Virus record (IMG/VR): IMGVR_UViG_3300037427_000190
Coordinates: 1 to 36,815 of that record
Strand: one strand, 5' to 3'
DNA: 36,815 nucleotides
Origin: a virus
Shown here: positions 28,862-36,304 of the stretch, piece after piece
Numbering within the stretch: position 1 is the first letter of the stretch
Layout of the letters: each line of letters begins with the position of its first letter
Made by a program: the position numbers and the translations under genes
Notes under the pieces: generated by a model
Databases searched by the model: none
Seen by the model: only the letters and a program-made list of their open reading frames with translations
Told to the model about the DNA's origin: nothing

Positions 28862-29415
28862 TACTTACGGCCCCATTTAATATCTCGGACAGTATGCGCG
28901 GCGTATTGAAAGCCTACGTCAGTAGAAAAATAAAACTGCTGAGAGCTGTTATTAGTCAAACGCCCTTGCTTTTTTTCAAAGTCTGCCCAATGGGATGAAA
29001 GTGAAACTTGAACCTTAGAGTTGCCCGCACTTTCTTGGAATTGCCAATTAGTAATTTGACCATCAAAAACCAAAAGTGGAGCGCCTACTATGGCCCCGCT
29101 GTCATTCATTACCAATTTAAACACCTTGCCCTGCTTGTTCATCCAGTTATTAGATTGAAATATGCTTTGGTATGCTTGTCCAACGCCAGAGAATTGAACG
29201 CCTAATTGATTAACGCGCAAATCTCTAGATTCAGATGGTGAGCCTACTTCTACTAAATATGCAGTTGCCTGCCAAGTTTGACTGTCATACGAAATGTCTG
29301 ACGCATAGTCTGTCAAATACAAACCAGAGGCTATGTCTAAAAAAATTAGGTGCGCCATGCGAAAGCCGTCTGTGGCTAACGCGGCTTTCATCGTTGCGTT
29401 GACATTTCTTGGCAT
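28861..29415 (-). CDS. Tail tip/baseplate hub protein, 184 residues
   Basis: The product (MPRNVNATMKAALATDGFRM..., then HLIFLDIASGLYLTDYASDI) has the opening typical of DUF2163-like and lambda gpL/gpK-region proteins. Beta-rich body, ending in the ssDNA-free QYAAHTVRDIKWGRK. Its start and stop overlap neighbours by one base. It probably joins the tail tube end to the tail-tip protein. Function inferred from position and fold. Confidence 0.78.
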   Translation of the reverse strand: MPRNVNATMKAALATDGFRMAHLIFLDIASGLYLTDYASDISYDSQTWQATAYLVEVGSPSESRDLRVNQLGVQFSGVGQAYQSIFQSNNWMNKQGKVFKLVMNDSGAIVGAPLLVFDGQITNWQFQESAGNSKVQVSLSSHWADFEKKQGRLTNNSSQQFYFSTDVGFQYAAHTVRDIKWGRK

Positions 29416-29984
29416 TAAATGGCCTCTACCAAATCAATTTCTAATTGGTATTGCTCAAATCCAGACAGCTTAAACTGCTGTGCGTCATTTGTAACTCGCA
29501 TGGTGAACGCTACGCTGTTAAATGTAACGACTTCATTATCTGCTACGGCCTCATGCAATGCAGGCTCTATTGTCATTGTCCCTGATGAAAAATCAGACAC
29601 AACCATATAAACCTTAGTGTGACTCGCAAACTTAATGAAATCACCAGCTTTGACTGTGCCGCTGATGCCGTCCATCGTGATGGTGTTGTCGCCAGCGGTA
29701 TGCGCTCCATTGGCTCTCAGCGTCCCTGTAGCGTTTCCTGTGGATAAGCTAATCACTGGCGGGGTGATGCTAAAAGAGCTTGTGCCGCCCTGCTTGCCTG
29801 CTAGGAACGCATAAATTGGAGCCATTTGCGCTCTTGTCAGGTTGTTGTATTTAGCAGTAAATGACCATAACGCCGCGCCGATATTACGAACTTGCGATCT
29901 TCCGCTACGGGTTTGCGACCTAACATTGTTGTAATTTAGGCGCACATCAATAGCTTCAAACTCTGGGTCTGTTGGGTAGCTCAT
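29415..29984 (-). CDS. Minor tail protein (distal tail region), 189 residues
   Basis: The product starts MSYPTDPEFEAIDVRLNYNN, has QSRSGRSQ-like and WSFTAKYNNLTRAQMAPIYA (residues about 41-60), then a beta-rich insert carrying GTLRANGAHTAGDNTITMDG and returns to a terminal strand. The W-x-F-x-x-x-Y-x-x-L-T-x-x-x-x-x-P-I-x-A-F pattern is known from lambda gpM-type minor tail proteins. The inserted domain has G-D-x-I-x-F repeats as in baseplate proteins. The gene overlaps the tape measure by 4 bp. Confidence 0.8.
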   Translation of the reverse strand: MSYPTDPEFEAIDVRLNYNNVRSQTRSGRSQVRNIGAALWSFTAKYNNLTRAQMAPIYAFLAGKQGGTSSFSITPPVISLSTGNATGTLRANGAHTAGDNTITMDGISGTVKAGDFIKFASHTKVYMVVSDFSSGTMTIEPALHEAVADNEVVTFNSVAFTMRVTNDAQQFKLSGFEQYQLEIDLVEAI

Positions 29985-31909
29985 ATGATTGCCGCCCTCC
30001 CTTGGTCTTCTATGGCGTCATTTATAATGTTAATAATAAGGCCGCGCCGATTAACCAATAGCTCATCAAACCCTTGCGAGTCATTGGCTGTAATGTTGAA
30101 GTTGACGTTAGCAGTTTTGTTGACCACGCCACTAGATCCCTGCCCTAGAGCGGAGTTAGGCGTAATGTTGCCCATGCCGCCCATTGTTAAGACCTCTGGC
30201 CCTCGCTCTCCTACTACATAGGACTCTCCAGCGCGTACTTGACCGCCTAATGCCCTGCCTGACAAAGATTGTGCCGCAAACGACACGCCAGCCGCCAATA
30301 TGGTTGCCGCCGCCGCCGCGCCTAATGCAGGGCCAATGAGTGGAATGCCTGCTAACGATTTATACGCTTTCATTGCCGCGTCATACGAGTTGCTAATGAT
30401 GCTTTTTGCATTTTCACGCTTTTCTGCATTAGCTAGATTAACCGCTGTACGGAAAGCCATTTTTTCCTTTTCTGATTTGCCTTTCATGAGTATGTCTTCA
30501 AACGCCAAAAGAGTTTGCGTTGTTTGGTCAGCCTGCTCTTTGCGCTTTTCGTCTTGCTCAATAATGCCTTCCATTAACGCATCGTTTTCTGCGTGTAAAT
30601 CTTCTAAGTCTTGCAGGCGTATATCTTTGCGCTCTGCGTGACCATTACGCATAATCTCTGTCAAAGCATCTTGATATTCTTGCTCTGTAATAAGACCTTG
30701 GGTGCGGAAGTCTTGGAGCATTGTTATCTGCTCTGCTTCTGATCGCTCTAAAGCCTCTAGCTTTGTGTCGTTCATAGCCATTATTTCAGCCATGTACTCT
30801 TGAGCGTCAACTAAGTCTTCTGCGCGAGCCTCTTCTTTTTTTCTATTTTCTTCTGCCAAGGCCGCGTCTTGTCGCTCTTGAAGCGCGTCTGCCTCATCTT
30901 TTGCGGCCTCACCTGCCGCAATTCCTATAGACGTTAATAGCTCCGCTCTGCGTACCAATAAGTTATTGATTTCATTCTGGTTAAATTTGTATCTTTTATC
31001 TTCTTCTGTAATTGTTTTTTGGGCGGCAATTCGCACATCTAATTCTTCGTTGATTCGTTCTAGCTGTGCCGCTTCTGACGCCGTGCCGTTTGCCAAGGCA
31101 ATAGCTCCGGTAATTCCCTCTACGGCAGAAGTAGTCATGCGAACAAAGTCATTCATGATGCCCTTGTCGCCTTTGGCAATAGTTAAGAAAAGTTGGTCTA
31201 TAGAATCGCCAAGGTTAGATATAGCACCATCTAAGGTGTTTGCCCGCTCTGCCATAGCACCCGCAAACTCTACACGGCCTATGTCTAGCAAAAACTTTTG
31301 TATCTCGGCAGATGATTTGCCTATAGTTTTCGTTGTGCCTCTAAAAGTAAAGCTGACAGAATCCGTTTCTTGCCGCGCCTTAATACCAAACTCTTTAAGC
31401 CTTTCGAACTCAAATGTTGTCGCATCTGCAACGGCCTCTATCATTTGATTAAGGTCTTTGCCCATCGCGGACGCAGTGTTGCCGTAACTTAAAAGAGCCT
31501 CGCTAGACGGGTCTAAACCAAACGCTTTGAGCTTTACAAACGCATTGCCTACCTGTTGAAGATCAAACGGGGTCGTAGCGGCGAACTCTTGAATTGCGGC
31601 AAACGCCCTAGACGCGCCTTCTGCAGAGCCAGTAACGGTAACTAGCGAGGCGTTAATAACATCAAACTCTCTAGCCACAGAAACAACTTTGGCGACCGCC
31701 CCTAAACTAGCGAGAGCGGCAACTAATGGCCCTATAAACCTAACGGCACTTTTTGCCCCTGCGCTAGTGGCTTTCATTTCTTTGCCAACACCGTCAAGGT
31801 TATGCTCGGCAGAATTAGCGGCTTTGGATAGGCGTTTGAGGCGAGCCTCTGCTTTAGAGAGGTCTGTAGTGTCTGCCTTGAACTGGAGAGTAGCTACTTC
31901 AACGGCCAT
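29981..31909 (-). CDS. Tape measure protein
   Basis: The 642-residue product has the N-terminal tape-measure domain (VATLQFKADTTDLSKAEARL; FDVINASLVTVTGSAEGASR; FAAIQEFAATTPFDLQQVGN), a long helical, E/Q/A-rich middle (about residues 290-510) and a hydrophobic stretch near 545-570 that fits the membrane-active segment. The tape measure sets the tail length and is ejected with the DNA. At about 1.5 A per residue, 642 residues suggest a tail of about 95 nm. It overlaps the chaperone ORF by 16 bp and the minor tail gene by 4 bp. Confidence 0.93.
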   Translation of the reverse strand: MAVEVATLQFKADTTDLSKAEARLKRLSKAANSAEHNLDGVGKEMKATSAGAKSAVRFIGPLVAALASLGAVAKVVSVAREFDVINASLVTVTGSAEGASRAFAAIQEFAATTPFDLQQVGNAFVKLKAFGLDPSSEALLSYGNTASAMGKDLNQMIEAVADATTFEFERLKEFGIKARQETDSVSFTFRGTTKTIGKSSAEIQKFLLDIGRVEFAGAMAERANTLDGAISNLGDSIDQLFLTIAKGDKGIMNDFVRMTTSAVEGITGAIALANGTASEAAQLERINEELDVRIAAQKTITEEDKRYKFNQNEINNLLVRRAELLTSIGIAAGEAAKDEADALQERQDAALAEENRKKEEARAEDLVDAQEYMAEIMAMNDTKLEALERSEAEQITMLQDFRTQGLITEQEYQDALTEIMRNGHAERKDIRLQDLEDLHAENDALMEGIIEQDEKRKEQADQTTQTLLAFEDILMKGKSEKEKMAFRTAVNLANAEKRENAKSIISNSYDAAMKAYKSLAGIPLIGPALGAAAAATILAAGVSFAAQSLSGRALGGQVRAGESYVVGERGPEVLTMGGMGNITPNSALGQGSSGVVNKTANVNFNITANDSQGFDELLVNRRGLIINIINDAIEDQGRAAII

Positions 31910-32202
31910 GTCGGTTGCACCTCGCGATATTTAGCTAATTTTACAATAGCTTTGACTTCCCAAGGGTCTAAATCGCGGCTTGTCAGTGCTATGAAGTTGT
32001 TTATTTCTGTATAGCTAAACTCTGATAATGAATTAAATGCGTCCCATGTAGGCTCTAGCTCTAGGCTTAACTCTGGAGCCTCTAGTAGCTCTTGAGGCAT
32101 TTTGCCTGTTGTGTTTCTTACCTGCTGTAACGAATCAAAGCGGCTGACCGTGGAGCCTTCTGGCTTTGCGTGGATATACATCATCCACCTGCCAAACGTC
32201 AC
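31894..32202 (-). CDS. Tail assembly chaperone, T-like extension (DUF1799-like), read by -1 frameshift
   Basis: This ORF has no good ribosome site; its first possible start is GTG at 32202. The frame is open further upstream to the slippery site at 32226-32232 at the end of the G-like gene, so it is most likely translated as a G-T fusion of about 234 residues. It resembles DUF1799, the lambda gpT-like part: MPQELLEAPELSLELEPTWD, then EVKAIVKLAKYREV. It overlaps the tape measure start by 16 bp. G-T fusions bind tape measure and tube protein during assembly and are absent from the virion. Confidence 0.82.
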   Translation of the reverse strand: MTFGRWMMYIHAKPEGSTVSRFDSLQQVRNTTGKMPQELLEAPELSLELEPTWDAFNSLSEFSYTEINNFIALTSRDLDPWEVKAIVKLAKYREVQPTWPLK

Positions 32203-32213
32203 AAACTCATCAA

Positions 32214-32597
32214 TCAGCCTTTCATAAAATTTACCCGTTCACCGCAAAAGTCCAAGACTCTGTCAACATTAACGGGAGATTTTGCAAAAAACTTTTTACA
32301 AGAGCTTTTAGAAAACTTAATAGGGCTACCATCTTTAGTTATCTCACCCCAGCCTGTAACGATGTCTGATGCAAATTCTGCGTCTAAAGGGAAAAAGTCA
32401 TAGCTATCAAACTTAGTCCCTTTTTCTCTGAGCTTTATAATTGAGTTTCTTTGCTTCCGCTTTGCCAGCCTGTACGCTGGCGAATCTGGCCCTTGCACCA
32501 CTACAAACGCATCTGACACAGAGCCATCAGCCTGTATCAAATGGCATTTGCTTCCTGCGGTGTGGGCCTCGCTTGTTTCAAGGAGACCTATTTCCAT
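32214..32597 (-). CDS. Tail assembly chaperone, G-like
   Basis: The 127-residue product sits between tail tube and tape measure, the place of lambda gpG. It has a beta-rich N-terminal half (GSKCHLIQADGSVSDAFVVV) and a helical C-terminal half. Translation ends at TGA (32216-32214), but a heptamer A-AAT-TTT eleven to seventeen bases upstream would allow a -1 shift into the T frame. The protein coats the tape measure during tail assembly. No gpG sequence signature is strong; the call rests on position, size and the shift. Confidence 0.82.
   Translation of the reverse strand: MEIGLLETSEAHTAGSKCHLIQADGSVSDAFVVVQGPDSPAYRLAKRKQRNSIIKLREKGTKFDSYDFFPLDAEFASDIVTGWGEITKDGSPIKFSKSSCKKFFAKSPVNVDRVLDFCGERVNFMKG
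32226..32232 (-). promoter_or_regulatory. Slippery heptamer A-AAT-TTT for -1 frameshift
   Basis: On the minus strand the G frame reads GTA AAT TTT ATG AAA GGC TGA. Slipping back one base after TTT gives TAT GAA AGG CTG ATT GAT GAG TTT GTG ACG, open into the T-like ORF without a stop. It fits the X-XXY-YYZ rule. Confidence 0.78.
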
Positions 32598-32601
32598 AGT
32601 T

Positions 32602-33519
32602 TTATGCCGTGCTTCTCGTAATTACAATATTGCTGGCATCAGAAACGTCGTACAAACCCACAAAGTCCATTGCTATTGTTATTGGCCCTTCGCCAGCAAC
32701 ATCAGGCTGACCAGAGTTGTACTTCACATTGCCAATTTCAATAATGTAATCATTTCCGTCTAGATCAGTCAAGGTTAAACGGATACTAGAACTAGTTTCG
32801 TTTACAAACTTCTCATATAGGGTTTTGCTATTAAAGTACGTTGTGAGGGTTCCAGTAACTCGCGACTTGCCAATAGCAGGCTGGGTCGTAGTTTGGCTAC
32901 CCACAGAAAACAATGGCTCCAGACCGTTCTCTAAGGTTAGGTCTAAGGCTGTAACTACTGCGATTGTAGCCCCGCCTTCTTGTATAGAGCCTGTGAATGA
33001 ATCAAAAGGCGTTTCTACGGCGGCGGCAGAATAAGTGCTGTTAGCCACTGAAGCTGTAGCAAGCGCCAAGTCTTTGCCCACAACCCCAAAGGTTAAGCCG
33101 ATAAGCTGGTTAGGGGCTACGGACAGCGCGAAAGAGTTTATTTCACAACCGGAATAGCGGTGAAACTCTGCCGTTGCAAGATCTGCAAACTTTCTTTCAA
33201 AGGTAAAAGAACGGCGAGTAGTGCCAGCCTTTAAAACGTCAGATGACCAAGCGCCACCGAGCGCGGCCTCTAATAGCCCGTCAAACGCGGCATACTCTAA
33301 CTCGCATGATATATCGCCGCCAATGGACTTATTGCCGTGGCGAAAGTCTTCTACTTGTCTGTCACCGCGCAGTTTTTCGCTTTCAATGGCGTCTTTTGTC
33401 AAGGCCAAGGTGGTTCCAGTGTGAGGGCATGGAGTCCATGTAGGACTAGATGGCGTAGTGCCATACGTTGATTCTGCTACAAAGTGCAGACTGTGTTGTG
33501 CGCCGTTCGCAATAGTCAT
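32602..33519 (-). CDS. Major tail tube protein
   Basis: The 305-residue protein (MTIANGAQHSLHFVAESTYG, then TTPSSPTWTPCPHTGTTLAL) has the opening A-E-x-T-Y-G-T-T-P common in the tube proteins annotated Phage_tube_2 or similar. It is beta-rich with few charged clusters and shows G-D-I-S-x-E-L near residue 67. It polymerises into the tail tube around the tape measure. It overlaps the tail terminator gene by 4 bp and precedes the chaperone gene by 4 bp. No extra C-terminal Ig-like domain was seen. Confidence 0.88.
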   Translation of the reverse strand: MTIANGAQHSLHFVAESTYGTTPSSPTWTPCPHTGTTLALTKDAIESEKLRGDRQVEDFRHGNKSIGGDISCELEYAAFDGLLEAALGGAWSSDVLKAGTTRRSFTFERKFADLATAEFHRYSGCEINSFALSVAPNQLIGLTFGVVGKDLALATASVANSTYSAAAVETPFDSFTGSIQEGGATIAVVTALDLTLENGLEPLFSVGSQTTTQPAIGKSRVTGTLTTYFNSKTLYEKFVNETSSSIRLTLTDLDGNDYIIEIGNVKYNSGQPDVAGEGPITIAMDFVGLYDVSDASNIVITRSTA

Positions 33520-33926
33520 GATCTAGCCTCTGTAAATGTTTGAAAATTGACGGAAACAGGAACGGAATACCATGCCGTGTCAGTCACTAGAGCTATGCCA
33601 ATACTCACAGACCTAACCCTTACTTTGACTCCATTATACGTCAAAACCGTTCCGCGTTTGAAAGCGTCAGCTATAGAATCTATGGTTTGTGGCCTGCCAG
33701 AGCCTCGCGGCACGACAACCTCTATTTGATACACGCCGTTTGTTTCATCTTTACCCGTAGCGCCTAATGAAGCCTGCGTAGTTTCAGCAGGCAAAAAAGT
33801 AGGCCGAACGTATACCGTACCAGCAGATGGCTCATACGGGACATTAGGGAAGGCTATGGGGTCGCTGACGCTTTGCCCCATTTTTGCATCAAATGCCGCT
33901 TGTATGTCATTAAAAAAAGTGCTCAT
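33516..33926 (-). CDS. Tail terminator protein
   Basis: The 136-residue product (MSTFFNDIQAAFDAKMGQSV) has the typical features of DUF4128/gpU-like tail terminators: N-terminal helix, V-x-P-x-F-L-P-A near residue 38, a strand with V-Y-Q-I-E-V-V-V-P-x-G-x-G, then A-D-A-F and V-R-x-x-S. It caps the tail tube before head joining. It overlaps both neighbours (one or four bases). Family by pattern and position. Confidence 0.85.
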   Translation of the reverse strand: MSTFFNDIQAAFDAKMGQSVSDPIAFPNVPYEPSAGTVYVRPTFLPAETTQASLGATGKDETNGVYQIEVVVPRGSGRPQTIDSIADAFKRGTVLTYNGVKVRVRSVSIGIALVTDTAWYSVPVSVNFQTFTEARS

Positions 33927-34273
33927 TACGCCCCCAGCTTAGACGTTAGCCGCGACATCTCTCGCCGCACCATACCTGCTTTCATTTCCTGTATCGCCGC
34001 ATAAGCTAAATTGTTAGTTAAATAAAAAACACTTCCGAGCTTTATAGAAAGGGCGCGGCTTGCGGCTTCAGATTGCGCTGTAGCCTCCCCCCTGTTCGCC
34101 ACTGACCCTTGAGCGCCTGTGTCTACAGTGGCCTGCCAATTAGAGCGCAAAAGGCCCGTGTCAACGGGCGTGTCTTGTATTATGCGGCTAGCAGAACCTA
34201 GCAATGTGCCGCGTATTAGCTTTTCTGTTCTGGCTAATATTTTCTTCGCGGCTTGTTCTACAGATTGGCTCAT
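33926..34273 (-). CDS. Head-tail joining protein (HK97 gp10-like)
   Basis: The 115-residue protein has a N-terminal helix (MSQSVEQAAKKILARTEKLI), then DTPVDTGLLRSNWQA at about 35-49, the well known P-V-D-T-G-x-L-R-x-S-W-type core of gp10-like proteins, and AYAAIQEMKAGMVRREM at the end. These proteins help join heads and tails in HK97-like phages. It overlaps the adjacent genes by 1 and 4 bp. Confidence 0.88.
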   Translation of the reverse strand: MSQSVEQAAKKILARTEKLIRGTLLGSASRIIQDTPVDTGLLRSNWQATVDTGAQGSVANRGEATAQSEAASRALSIKLGSVFYLTNNLAYAAIQEMKAGMVRREMSRLTSKLGA

Positions 34274-34620
34274 TTGCGTATCTGCAAATTAACTGCGAGC
34301 GTTGTAGCCGCTGGCCTATTAGGGCTTACTGCAATAACGCGGAAAGTCTCGCTGTCTATAGAAACGGTGTCGCCTACTGCATAAACGTGACCTTCTGCCA
34401 GCATACGTCGATCACCTGCAACAACTGAAAACCCGCCAGAGTCTTGGTCAGACAGGTCAAAAACGCAAGCGTATTTAGCGAATGTGGTTGTGGTGTCTGT
34501 TGTTGTGCCTGTTGCCGCGCTATACGCCCCCTTTGTTGTGCGGGTAAACGTATATTGCCTACCAAACTTCTTTATCATTTGGCTTGCAGACGCCTGCAAA
34601 GGCGCATAGTTGTAGCTCAT
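34270..34620 (-). CDS. Head-tail adaptor/head closure protein
   Basis: The 116-residue product (MSYNYAPLQASASQMIKKFG) contains FTRTTKGAYSAATGTTTDTT and then AEGHVYAVGDTVSIDSETFR, the features of small beta-barrel head-closure proteins (gpFII or SPP1 gp16-like). These close the head after packaging and give the tail-binding surface. It starts inside the connector stop (ATGA) and ends inside the gp10-like start. Confidence 0.8.
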   Translation of the reverse strand: MSYNYAPLQASASQMIKKFGRQYTFTRTTKGAYSAATGTTTDTTTTFAKYACVFDLSDQDSGGFSVVAGDRRMLAEGHVYAVGDTVSIDSETFRVIAVSPNRPAATTLAVNLQIRK

Positions 34621-35090
34621 GCTCGGCTCACTGACCCACTGCTATGCGTAATTTTTCGCAATGCCTTGGTTAAAGCGGGAGTTTCGCGCTTCATGCCTGA
34701 GCTATTTGCGTATGTGACTGATATATCCCCAATGGTTTCGCTAACAGTCTCTCGCTCTGAAGGGGTCATTTTGCTGTCATTCTCTATTTCTAACTTAACG
34801 GACTCATAGACAGCTACCTTTACCTCTTTAGGTATTTCGTTAGATTCTACAGAGTAACCATCAATTAGAACGTAATCTCTAGGCCATTGAAGTGATTGCG
34901 TTTCTTCGTGTTTTTGGCCTACAAAGTGTAGCGACTCTATAAAATCCATAGACCGCAAGATTTTTTGTTCTAGCTCTGGAATTGCTGGATAAACAATTCC
35001 TCTTCCATCTGCCCATGACACAAAATCTGCAACGCTGACATAGCTGTTTGCGTTAGCTACACCCGTTCCATTTTCTACGATAAGAGTCAT
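34617..35090 (-). CDS. Head-tail connector (gp6/DnaT-like fold annotation)
   Basis: The 157-residue protein (MTLIVENGTGVANANSYVSV) has the pattern NANSYVSVADFVSWADGRG, then EQKILRSMDFIESL and LQWPRDYVLIDGYSVESNEI. This is a large phage family often annotated as DnaT-like or as the head-tail connector next to HK97-gp10 genes. It is the first gene after the coat gene and the terminator, with GAGG before the ATG. Its position is that of the connector ring which attaches to the portal. Confidence 0.85.
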   Translation of the reverse strand: MTLIVENGTGVANANSYVSVADFVSWADGRGIVYPAIPELEQKILRSMDFIESLHFVGQKHEETQSLQWPRDYVLIDGYSVESNEIPKEVKVAVYESVKLEIENDSKMTPSERETVSETIGDISVTYANSSGMKRETPALTKALRKITHSSGSVSRA

Positions 35091-35118
35091 GCTTAACCTC
35101 GACAGACTGCGATGCGGT

Positions 35119-35140
35119 AAAAAGGGGGCTTGCGCCCCCT
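35119..35140 (-). terminator. Intrinsic terminator after the coat gene, leftward
   Basis: On the minus strand AGGGGGC-GCAA-GCCCCCT (35140-35123) is followed by TTTT and then A. The stem of 7 bp with a tetraloop and a T-run lies in the 57-bp gap between the coat gene stop and the connector start. It probably lets part of the transcripts end after the coat gene, raising coat and scaffold over the genes that follow. Confidence 0.83.
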
Positions 35141-35147
35141 GTTTGCT

Positions 35148-36293
35148 TTAGCCCATAAGGGTAGCGATGAAGTCAGACTTCCATGCCTTAACGCCCCAAG
35201 CAGAGGCAACTTCAATCATGGTCTTGCGGTAGCCTTTGTAAACTCGCACCTCAAAAACCAACCCGCTTACGGGATCTTGCACGGTGATTGCATCATCAGC
35301 CGAATCGCCGCCTGCTGGAACAGCGGGAGCGCGAACAGCAAGCTCTATAGCTCGACGGTGGAACGCTACGTTAGGCGTATAGCTGTTGCCTACAGTAATC
35401 GCGTCGTTGTCACTTTCTGCTGATCGCAAGCCAGTGCCGCCAATAACAAAGTTACCGCCAGAAAGCGCGGTATTCACTGCATAAGCGTCTGAAGTGCCAG
35501 CGAAGGTAACAATGTCACCCGCAAGAATCGTGCCAGAGCCGCCATCTACGGCGATAGTAGTGTCGCCAACAGCAGATGAAGCATCGTTTAACAGATAAGA
35601 AGCGCCCGTGCCTTTGGTGTGCAAGCCAACTTGAGATGACTCGCGAACAGCCATGCCCATAAGGTCAAGCAATACGCCTTGGCGCAGAAGGTCTGAGCCT
35701 CCAGATGTGTTGACCTGCTGGAGAGTGGACTGCTTACGCAAATTTGCACCTGCCGCAGTGTTCATTACAAGCGACACTTGCCCGTCATTCATGGGCATTC
35801 CGTTGTCAGCTAGGATTTGACGCAAATCAGCGAGAGCATCAAAGTTAGAGCCAAACGGAGTTGTGCCAGCCGTTCCGGTAGCGCGAGAAGAGTTTTTGTA
35901 GGCTTCTTCCCACAAATCTACTTCAATCTCATTACACAAAGTACGCATAGCTTGTGCAATTTGATCGCCGTATACAGTCTCGTAACCGATACCGTTGTTG
36001 AGGTGCCGAATGTCCTCACCAGTGTAAGGAATTTGTACGGCGCGGCTGTTGCTGATTGTCAAAGTCTTATTGTCTACCGTCTGGTCAGTGCCTTCTGGGA
36101 CAGTCATAGACTCGCTGACATTTACAGCAGTCGCGGCTCTAGTGAATGAAGCTCTTACAGTGTCGCCTTTTGCAACACGCTCAGAACCGTTAGCGTTAAT
36201 GGTAGACGCAGGGATAAAGCCTACAAGCTCGCGCCCTACTACGTCAGCCGCCTTATAAATATCTGCGGCGAGATCAGTTAATACGTTAGCCAT
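35148..36293 (-). CDS. Major capsid protein, P22-type coat
   Basis: The 381-residue product begins MANVLTDLAADIYKAADVVG, with RELVGFIPASTINANGSERV and GDTVRASFTRAATAVNVSES, features of the P22 coat protein family. The TISNSRAVQIPYTGEDIRHL segment (about 79-98) is strongly conserved there. A middle insertion rich in G, S and D (about 225-300; GDTTIAVDGGSGTILAGDIV) is the usual I-domain place. It makes the icosahedral shell with the HK97 fold. It follows the scaffold gene by 11 bp and precedes a terminator. Confidence 0.92.
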   Translation of the reverse strand: MANVLTDLAADIYKAADVVGRELVGFIPASTINANGSERVAKGDTVRASFTRAATAVNVSESMTVPEGTDQTVDNKTLTISNSRAVQIPYTGEDIRHLNNGIGYETVYGDQIAQAMRTLCNEIEVDLWEEAYKNSSRATGTAGTTPFGSNFDALADLRQILADNGMPMNDGQVSLVMNTAAGANLRKQSTLQQVNTSGGSDLLRQGVLLDLMGMAVRESSQVGLHTKGTGASYLLNDASSAVGDTTIAVDGGSGTILAGDIVTFAGTSDAYAVNTALSGGNFVIGGTGLRSAESDNDAITVGNSYTPNVAFHRRAIELAVRAPAVPAGGDSADDAITVQDPVSGLVFEVRVYKGYRKTMIEVASAWGVKAWKSDFIATLMG

Positions 36294-36304
36294 TAGTGGC
36301 CTCC

